Assembly: GCA_023475455.1 (NCBI GenBank) | Contig: JAMCVR010000123.1 | Coordinates: forward strand, 1-10,070 | Reading direction: 5' to 3' | DNA: 10,070 nt | Source of the DNA: Thermoplasmatota archaeon | GTDB taxonomy: Bacteria; Pseudomonadota; Gammaproteobacteria; Burkholderiales; Thiobacillaceae | Shown here: one piece after another, positions 5,774 to 10,070 of the stretch | How the letters are laid out: every line of letters starts with the position of its first letter | Position numbering within the stretch: position 1 is the stretch's first letter | Position numbers and translations under genes: made by a program | Notes under the pieces: generated by a model | What the model was told of the DNA's origin: nothing | Seen by the model: only the letters and a program-made list of their open reading frames with translations | The model's database searches: none

Positions 5774-7765
5774 ATGAGCCAAGCGACCACAAGCACCAAA
5801 GAAGAGCACCTGACAGGCATTGAAGCGGCGATCGCCCGCCGTCAGGCACGCTCCCGGTATGGGAAGAAAGCGGAAAGCGGCGGCCCCACGCGGTCGAGCG
5901 CCAGCGCCACCGAAGCGCGCCTCGCTGCGCGCGGCGGGAACGCTTCGCCGGCGTCAGCTGCCGCCCAGACCCAGGCCATGGCGAGCACGGAAATTCCCGG
6001 CTGCGGCTGTCAGCACGTCGAGCCCTCTTTGACCCGTGTCGAGTACGCACGCCCCGTCTTTACCCCGGAGCCCATTTCGGCTGCGCGCCAGCGTCGTGTC
6101 GAACAATCGCTGAAAGGGCGTGGTGATGCACCGCCTTGCCGCCCCTGCGGTCGGGTGCGCCCCGAACCGCAAAAGGTCGAACTGGGCACCACGCTGGCAG
6201 GCACGCCGGTGACCGGCAACCAGGTGGAGCGCACCGCGCACGTGACGGGCAACGAGTCGGGCGGTTGTCGCGCGATTACCGGCACCGAATATATCGGGGC
6301 CGAACAATACGGACAGTTTTGCGGCTCCGCGCCCGCACCCGCACCGGCCAAGGTGGGAGCCAGCACCACCAGCCGCGGGCGCCGGGTGACGGGCACGGAA
6401 GTGGGGCGCAGCGGCAAGGTCACCGGCCACGAGGCCGGTACCTGCAGGCGCGTGACCGGCACCGAATATCTCGCCGCCGAGCAGGAAGCCGAATTCTGCG
6501 GCACGTCGCCCGAACCGCATCCGGAAAAGGCCGGCCTCGGCATGACCGCCAGGCAGAACCTGGTCAGCGGCAGCGATCTCACGCGCAAGGTGAGCGTGAC
6601 CGGTGGCGAATCCGGTGCGAACAGGGCGATCACGGGCAGCGCCTATGCCGATGCGAGTCGCTTGCGCAGCGCAGCGGGAGAAGCGCCAAAAAAGGTGGAA
6701 ACCCGTCACACGAACGCGGGCAGCGCGGTGAGCGGCACTCTGGTGGGTCGTTCGTCGAAAGTGACCGGCGATGAGCCCGGCGGCTGCAAGCGTGTGACGG
6801 GTTCCGACTACATCAGCGCCGAGGAATTCGCCTCCTTCTGCCGTGCGGAGCCGTTTCAGCCGCCAGCCAAGGTCGGCGTGTCGCGCACCCTGAAGGGCCA
6901 GGACGTTTCGGGTACCCGGATCGGACGCTCATCCCGGGTGACGGGCGACGAATACGGCGCCTGCAAGCCGGTGACCGGGACGTCTTATATCGGTGCCGAC
7001 CAGTACGCCGATTTCTGTGCCGCGCGTGCCGCGGCCGAGGCGATCAACCGTGCCCGTCTCGGACGCAGCCCTGCGCTGAGCGGCATGCAGCCGGGGCCGG
7101 ATGCCAGGATGACCGGCAACGAACGTGGCGAATGCCAGACCGTGAGCGGTACGCCCTACCTTGGCGAAGACCAGCGGGCCGCCGCGTGCGGCGGCCCGCC
7201 GCCGGCGACGCATTACCGTGCCCGCGGTCCGGAAGGCGCGACACCCGGCGCCGGCATCACCGGCAATGCCATGGAACTGCAGGGCGGACGTCAGCCGGGC
7301 GATTTCTCGGTGGCCTCCCCCGCGCGTTCGGCCCGCGACAGTGAAACCCGGCGCATCACCGGCAGCGCCTACGGCGGCACCGGCCGCATCACCGGCTCGC
7401 TGGCGCGCGCCACCGGCCTGGTTTCGGGCACGCCCGAATTCCGCTACCGCGAAGAGGCCGTGAGCGCGGTGATGCCGGTCGCGATTGCAGCCGAACCGGG
7501 CCCGGAGCGCATCACCGGAGAAGGTCGGGAGCGCCTCGTCACGGGGGATGCCTGGGATCGCGGCGACCGGGTGACCGGGACCGAAGGGCGCTCCGTGGCA
7601 CGGCGCAATCCGACCCTGCGTGGCGAGTCGCGCGGCAATGGCGCGAATGCACGCGCCTTCCGTGAAATGGAACACCCGGTGCCGACCGCGAGCCGCATTA
7701 CCGGCGGCAGCGGCAACAGCGCGAGCGGTGCGACGGTGACCCTGTCCGGCGGCGCCCGCGGCTAA
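5774..7765 (+). CDS. csoS2: CsoS2, intrinsically disordered carboxysome assembly scaffold
   Basis: A 663-residue low-complexity protein that links Rubisco to the shell in alpha-carboxysomes. The N-terminal part (1-133) holds one clear Rubisco-binding-type motif, GIEAAIARRQARSRYGKKA (15-33), one degenerate candidate, ARQRRVEQSLKGRG (104-117), and cysteine pairs at 77/79 and 122/125. Six M-repeats of the [VI]TG type follow (about 134-473), with Cys pairs in all but the third. The C-region (474-650) and the C-terminal peptide ending VTLSGGARG complete it. The ATG at 5774 follows AAGGA (5761-5765); an in-frame ATG at 5681 is rejected because it lies in the operator and adds 31 atypical residues. 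It is shorter than the H. neapolitanus protein (869 aa), mainly at the N-terminus. It is first in the operon: cbbL and cbbS, usually directly upstream, are absent. Confidence 0.95.
   Translation: MSQATTSTKEEHLTGIEAAIARRQARSRYGKKAESGGPTRSSASATEARLAARGGNASPASAAAQTQAMASTEIPGCGCQHVEPSLTRVEYARPVFTPEPISAARQRRVEQSLKGRGDAPPCRPCGRVRPEPQKVELGTTLAGTPVTGNQVERTAHVTGNESGGCRAITGTEYIGAEQYGQFCGSAPAPAPAKVGASTTSRGRRVTGTEVGRSGKVTGHEAGTCRRVTGTEYLAAEQEAEFCGTSPEPHPEKAGLGMTARQNLVSGSDLTRKVSVTGGESGANRAITGSAYADASRLRSAAGEAPKKVETRHTNAGSAVSGTLVGRSSKVTGDEPGGCKRVTGSDYISAEEFASFCRAEPFQPPAKVGVSRTLKGQDVSGTRIGRSSRVTGDEYGACKPVTGTSYIGADQYADFCAARAAAEAINRARLGRSPALSGMQPGPDARMTGNERGECQTVSGTPYLGEDQRAAACGGPPPATHYRARGPEGATPGAGITGNAMELQGGRQPGDFSVASPARSARDSETRRITGSAYGGTGRITGSLARATGLVSGTPEFRYREEAVSAVMPVAIAAEPGPERITGEGRERLVTGDAWDRGDRVTGTEGRSVARRNPTLRGESRGNGANARAFREMEHPVPTASRITGGSGNSASGATVTLSGGARG
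6173..7192 (+). repeat. Six M-repeats inside csoS2
   Basis: Protein-level tandem repeats with a period of about 55-59 residues begin near Lys134, Lys193, Lys252, Lys307, Lys366 and Ile424. Each carries three [VI][TS]G motifs and a Tyr (YIGA-like) segment. Repeats 1, 2, 4, 5 and 6 keep the GxC and terminal FC/AC cysteines. Repeat 3 has GAN in place of GxC and no terminal cysteine. DNA identity between repeats is modest, so they are old. Confidence 0.85.
6676..6735 (+). other. Candidate -1 frameshift signal in csoS2
   Basis: In the csoS2 frame, A AAA AAG (6688-6694) has the phase required for tandem -1 slippage and equals the dnaX heptamer. GGGAG lies at 6676-6680, 7 nt upstream. Eight nt downstream, CCGTCAC (6703-6709) can pair with GTGA-CGG (6728-6735, one bulged G), enclosing a CGCG/CGCG stem (6715-6727). 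Slippage would add 26 residues and stop at 6772-6774, giving about 333 aa. A short CsoS2A form made by frameshifting is known in H. neapolitanus, but its site is near the C-region, so this one is unproven. Confidence 0.35.
7174..7199 (+). other. Very stable hairpin at the M/C-region boundary of csoS2
   Basis: A perfect 12-bp GC-only inverted repeat (GCGGGCCGCCGC at 7174-7185, GT, GCGGCGGCCCGC at 7188-7199) inside the coding sequence at residues 467-476, exactly where M-repeat 6 gives way to the C-region. No slippery heptamer precedes it. It lacks a T-run, so it is not an ordinary terminator. It may pause ribosomes or polymerase, or simply reflect Ala/Gly codons in GC-rich DNA. Confidence 0.4.
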
Positions 7766-7792
7766 CCCGGACGAGACAACGGAAGCCCGACG

Positions 7793-9352
7793 ATGGACAC
7801 CCGCAACCGCCTGGAAGGCATGCGCGGCAGCGGCCACTCTGCCCCGGTGGGCATGGCGATGCCAAGCTGGCCGCAGCGCCACAGCTTCTGCCCGCCGGGT
7901 ACCCGGGCGGACAGCGGCGGCGAGTGCGTGGGCGCGCAGTGCGTCCCGCGCGCCCACCCGCTCGCCGACCAGGCCCGGAACACGCGACTGGCCGACTACG
8001 AGCGCAGGGTGTGGGCGCGCTTCGACGCCATCGTGCCGACGCTGAAACAGGTTGCGGCGCTACAGCATGAAGCCGGGTTCGAGGCGCAGGCGCAGGCGAT
8101 CGCACGCGACCGGCTGGGATTCGAATTGCCTGCGGCGGTGCTGTCCGATGCCTGGATCACCACGCTCGACATGCGCAAGCTGTATGGCTACAGCGTGCTG
8201 CATGCGTTCCGCGATCTGGCGCGGGATGCCGCCGCGCACATGCTTAACGGTGTCGAGGAAGCGGAAGCGATGACGCGCTTCTTCATCGAATGCGGCTTTC
8301 ACGAAGTGGACGTGAGTGCCTGTGCCGACGGCCGCCTCAAGGGGCTGCTGCAATACATCCTGCGCCTGCCCCAGCAAGCGGTGCGCCGGCACCAGGCCTA
8401 CGCTGGCTCGATGTTCGACGTCGAGGCGAACGTGAAGCAGTGGACCGAGACCGAGCTGCGCCGCTTCCGCGAAGGCATGCCGACGCTGCCGGATTCGGGC
8501 ACGCGCTATCTCAAGATCGCGGTGTACCACTTCAGCAGCTCGGACCCGCATCACGAAGGCTGCGCCGCGCACGGCAGCGACGACCGCCGCGCGGCCCAAA
8601 GCGCGCTCGATCGGCTGCGGGCCTTCGGCACCGCGATTGAAAACGGCTTCTGCTGCGGGGCATCGGTCGCCACGCTGCTGATCGGCGTGGACACCGACAA
8701 CGATGCAATCCGGGTACACGTGCCGGACGGAAAAGGCGGCATGAGCCTCGACTGCTACGTGGACAACATGGCGCTGTACCAGGCAACAGCGGGGCGCTCC
8801 GAAACCGATGCGCGCTGGAGGCTGGGCGCGATCGTCGACGAAACCGCGCGCCAGCATGGGCGGAGCGCGCCCGATGCCGGCATGCGGCGCCTGATCGAAC
8901 GGCTGCTCGCGAACAACCTGTCGCAGATCGACTACGTCTGCGCATACCACCGGGGCCGCTATGACGACATTGGCCATGCCGAACGCTTCATCAGCATTGG
9001 CGATGGTTTCGACGAGGTGCACCTGCGCAACCTGGCCTACTTCGGCCACATGCACACGGTGGAAGAAGGCGCCGCGGACATGGATGTGGGCATCGGGATT
9101 TTCACCCGGCTGAACGTGGCGCGCGGGCTGCCGGTTCCGATCGCGATCCACTACCGCTACGACAGCCGGGTGCCGGGATCGAAGGAGCGTGCGGCGGCGC
9201 GCTGCCGCCGGGTCAGGGCCGCCATCGAGGCGCGCTACCCGGATCTCGCGAAGAACGATCTGTTGTTCTGCGCCATGACGGTGCAGGCGCAGAAAGCGGG
9301 CAGCACGCTGGAATGGGCGGAAGAAAACGACATGGACGCACACGGGCATTGA
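7793..9352 (+). CDS. csoSCA: Carboxysomal carbonic anhydrase CsoSCA (epsilon/beta-like)
   Basis: A 519-residue carbonic anhydrase (formerly CsoS3) that converts bicarbonate to CO2 inside the carboxysome. Zn ligands are visible with canonical spacing: Cys177 (VSACADGR), His246 (VYHFSS) and Cys257 (HHEGCAAHGSDD), with catalytic Asp179 and Arg181. These correspond to Cys173, His242, Cys253, Asp175 and Arg177 in H. neapolitanus (514 aa). The layout is a flexible N-terminus (1-60, SWPQRHSFCPPG), a helical domain, the catalytic domain (about 150-390), and a C-terminal domain that resembles the catalytic one but lacks its metal ligands. The N-terminal tail of the H. neapolitanus enzyme binds Rubisco; whether this one does cannot be read here. 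The ATG at 7793 follows GGAAG (7781-7785), 27 bp after the csoS2 stop, with csoS4A 9 bp downstream. Confidence 0.96.
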   Translation: MDTRNRLEGMRGSGHSAPVGMAMPSWPQRHSFCPPGTRADSGGECVGAQCVPRAHPLADQARNTRLADYERRVWARFDAIVPTLKQVAALQHEAGFEAQAQAIARDRLGFELPAAVLSDAWITTLDMRKLYGYSVLHAFRDLARDAAAHMLNGVEEAEAMTRFFIECGFHEVDVSACADGRLKGLLQYILRLPQQAVRRHQAYAGSMFDVEANVKQWTETELRRFREGMPTLPDSGTRYLKIAVYHFSSSDPHHEGCAAHGSDDRRAAQSALDRLRAFGTAIENGFCCGASVATLLIGVDTDNDAIRVHVPDGKGGMSLDCYVDNMALYQATAGRSETDARWRLGAIVDETARQHGRSAPDAGMRRLIERLLANNLSQIDYVCAYHRGRYDDIGHAERFISIGDGFDEVHLRNLAYFGHMHTVEEGAADMDVGIGIFTRLNVARGLPVPIAIHYRYDSRVPGSKERAAARCRRVRAAIEARYPDLAKNDLLFCAMTVQAQKAGSTLEWAEENDMDAHGH

Positions 9353-9361
9353 GGTGGAGCA

Positions 9362-9610
9362 ATGAAGATCATGCAAGTGGAAAAGACACTGGTTTCGACC
9401 AACCGCGTTCGGGAAATGGGGCATCGCCCGCTGCTGGTGGTCAAGGAAAAAAGCGGCACCCGCAGCGTTGCGGTGGATGCGGTGGGCTGCATCCCGGGCG
9501 ACTGGGTGATTTGCGTCGGCAGCTCCGCTGCGCGCGAGGCCGCGGGCAGCAAGGAATTCCCGAGCGATCTCACCATCGTCGGCATCATCGATCACTGGCA
9601 GGAGCACTGA
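9362..9610 (+). CDS. csoS4A: CsoS4A, pentameric carboxysome vertex protein
   Basis: An 82-residue bacterial microcompartment vertex (BMV, EutN/CcmL-type) protein that forms pentamers capping shell corners. The start MKIMQVEKTLVSTNR, the middle VAVDAVGCIPGDWV (36-49) and GSSAAREAAGSKEFPSDLTIVGIIDHW near the end are all characteristic of CsoS4A, and length is normal. Translation starts 9 bp after the csoSCA stop; GAGG (9351-9354), overlapping that stop, is the better spaced RBS, since GGAG at 9356-9359 is only 2 nt from the ATG. The stop is 1 nt before csoS4B, so the two are almost certainly co-translated. Confidence 0.96.
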   Translation: MKIMQVEKTLVSTNRVREMGHRPLLVVKEKSGTRSVAVDAVGCIPGDWVICVGSSAAREAAGSKEFPSDLTIVGIIDHWQEH

Positions 9611-9611
9611 C

Positions 9612-9902
9612 ATGGAGATCATGCGCGTGGTGTCCGATCTGGTGGCGACGCGACGTATTGCCGGCCTTGCAAGCGCATCGCTGCGCGTGCTGGCCGACGA
9701 CAAAGGCAGGCTGTCGGTGGCGGTCGACCCGGTCGGCGCGCCATCCGGGAAGTGGGTTTTTACCGCCGGCGGTTCGGCCGCCCGCTACGGCGCCGGCGAT
9801 TACAGGGTTCTAACCGATCTGACGATTCTCGGAATCATCGATCAGTGGAATGCGGAGGTCACCCTCCGCGAGGCAGGCAAAGACGTTTTATCAACTGTGT
9901 AA
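9612..9902 (+). CDS. csoS4B: CsoS4B, second carboxysome vertex protein, with C-terminal extension
   Basis: A 96-residue BMV-type pentamer protein, paralogue of csoS4A. Characteristic segments are MEIMRVVSDLVATRRIAGL, LSVAVDPVGAPSGKWVFTAGGSAARYGAGDY and LTDLTILGIIDQW (69-81 region). The typical protein ends a few residues after this Trp (81 aa in H. neapolitanus), whereas this one runs on through AEVTLREAGKDVLSTV, an extension of roughly 14 residues. The start is 1 nt after the csoS4A stop, with AGGAG (9600-9604) inside csoS4A as RBS. The TAA overlaps the AAAGGAG RBS of the following csoS1. The pair caps the twelve corners of the shell and limits leakage of CO2. Confidence 0.95.
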   Translation: MEIMRVVSDLVATRRIAGLASASLRVLADDKGRLSVAVDPVGAPSGKWVFTAGGSAARYGAGDYRVLTDLTILGIIDQWNAEVTLREAGKDVLSTV

Positions 9903-9914
9903 AGGAGAAACACC

Positions 9915-10070
9915 ATGGCAAGCGCAATGACAGGTATCGCTTTGGGAATGATCGAGACGCGCGGTCTGGTTCCCGCCATCGAGGCGGCGGACGCGATGAC
10001 CAAGGCGGCGGAAGTTCGGCTGATCGGCCGCCAGTTCGTGGGCGGCGGGTATGTGACCGTCCTGGTGCGC
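9915..10070 (+). CDS. csoS1: CsoS1-family hexameric shell protein (5' part, cut by window end)
   Basis: The first 52 codons of a BMC-domain facet protein; the gene continues past the right edge. The start [52 protein letters not shown] pattern (here residues 5-52: [19 protein letters not shown], then [16 protein letters not shown]) is the CsoS1 signature. Which paralogue (csoS1A, B or C) cannot be decided from the fragment; csoS1C is often first. A strong RBS, AAAGGAG (9901-9907), overlaps the csoS4B stop and fits the high expression needed for the most abundant shell protein. More csoS1 copies and other cso genes are expected to the right. Confidence 0.93.
   Translation, partial: MASAMTGIALGMIETRGLVPAIEAADAMTKAAEVRLIGRQFVGGGYVTVLVR

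Noticed and set aside
5720..7792. 12-bp repeat GGAAGCCCGACG before csoS2 (5720) and before csoSCA (7781)
   Set aside because: A few shared 12-mers are expected by chance in 10 kb of GC-rich DNA; the second copy is explained as the csoSCA RBS region.
5954..7957. Minus-strand open frames opposite csoS2
   Set aside because: They are Ala/Arg/Gly-rich mirror images of the csoS2 repeats without recognisable domains.
8060..9703. Long minus-strand open frame opposite csoSCA (547 codons)
   Set aside because: It covers the antisense of csoSCA and csoS4A, whose motifs are unmistakable; no RBS or family match.

Overview
The window comes from a GC-rich proteobacterial chemolithoautotroph, most likely a beta- or gammaproteobacterial sulfur oxidiser (Thiobacillus/Thiomonas-like). 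The evidence is an alpha-carboxysome (cso) operon, an SbtA/SbtB-type bicarbonate uptake pair, a CbbR-like LysR regulator, and a DsrC/TusE-family sulfur-carrier protein next to a rhodanese. The genus is an inference; no marker gene is present.

Layout. 1-156: non-coding left flank ending in a strong terminator. 157-2301, minus strand: chrA-like CHR transporter, then rhodanese (7-bp gap), then, from its own sigma70-type promoter, a TusE-like protein. 2302-2669: divergent intergenic region with an AT-rich, operator-like site close to sbtA. 2670-4652, plus strand: sbtA, an in-frame chimera (SbtB N-terminus fused to SbtA C-terminal half), and intact sbtB. The chimera results from an exact 699-bp tandem duplication spanning the sbtA/sbtB junction. 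4647-5597, minus strand: cbbR-like gene, overlapping the end of sbtB by 6 bp tail-to-tail. 5598-5773: divergent control region. 5774 to the right edge, plus strand: csoS2, csoSCA, csoS4A, csoS4B and the start of a csoS1 gene, tightly packed with RBSs often lying in or next to the preceding stop codon.

How they fit together. SbtA (with SbtB as putative PII-like regulator) would import bicarbonate. CsoSCA would convert it to CO2 inside the carboxysome, whose scaffold is CsoS2 and whose shell is CsoS1 (facets) and CsoS4A/B (vertices). The CbbR-like protein sits between the two modules. Similar AT-rich ATTCAT-containing sites precede both sbtA and csoS2, suggesting shared control. The CHR-family protein may be a chromate exporter or, given its position, another inorganic-carbon transporter.

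Most notable: (1) the exact duplication and its transporter-PII chimera; (2) absence of cbbL/cbbS from their usual place before csoS2, together with a CsoS2 (663 aa) whose N-terminal Rubisco-binding region is strongly shortened; (3) a dnaX-like A AAA AAG heptamer with an upstream SD-like sequence and a downstream stem inside csoS2; (4) a probable shared operator. The core carboxysome genes themselves are a known system.
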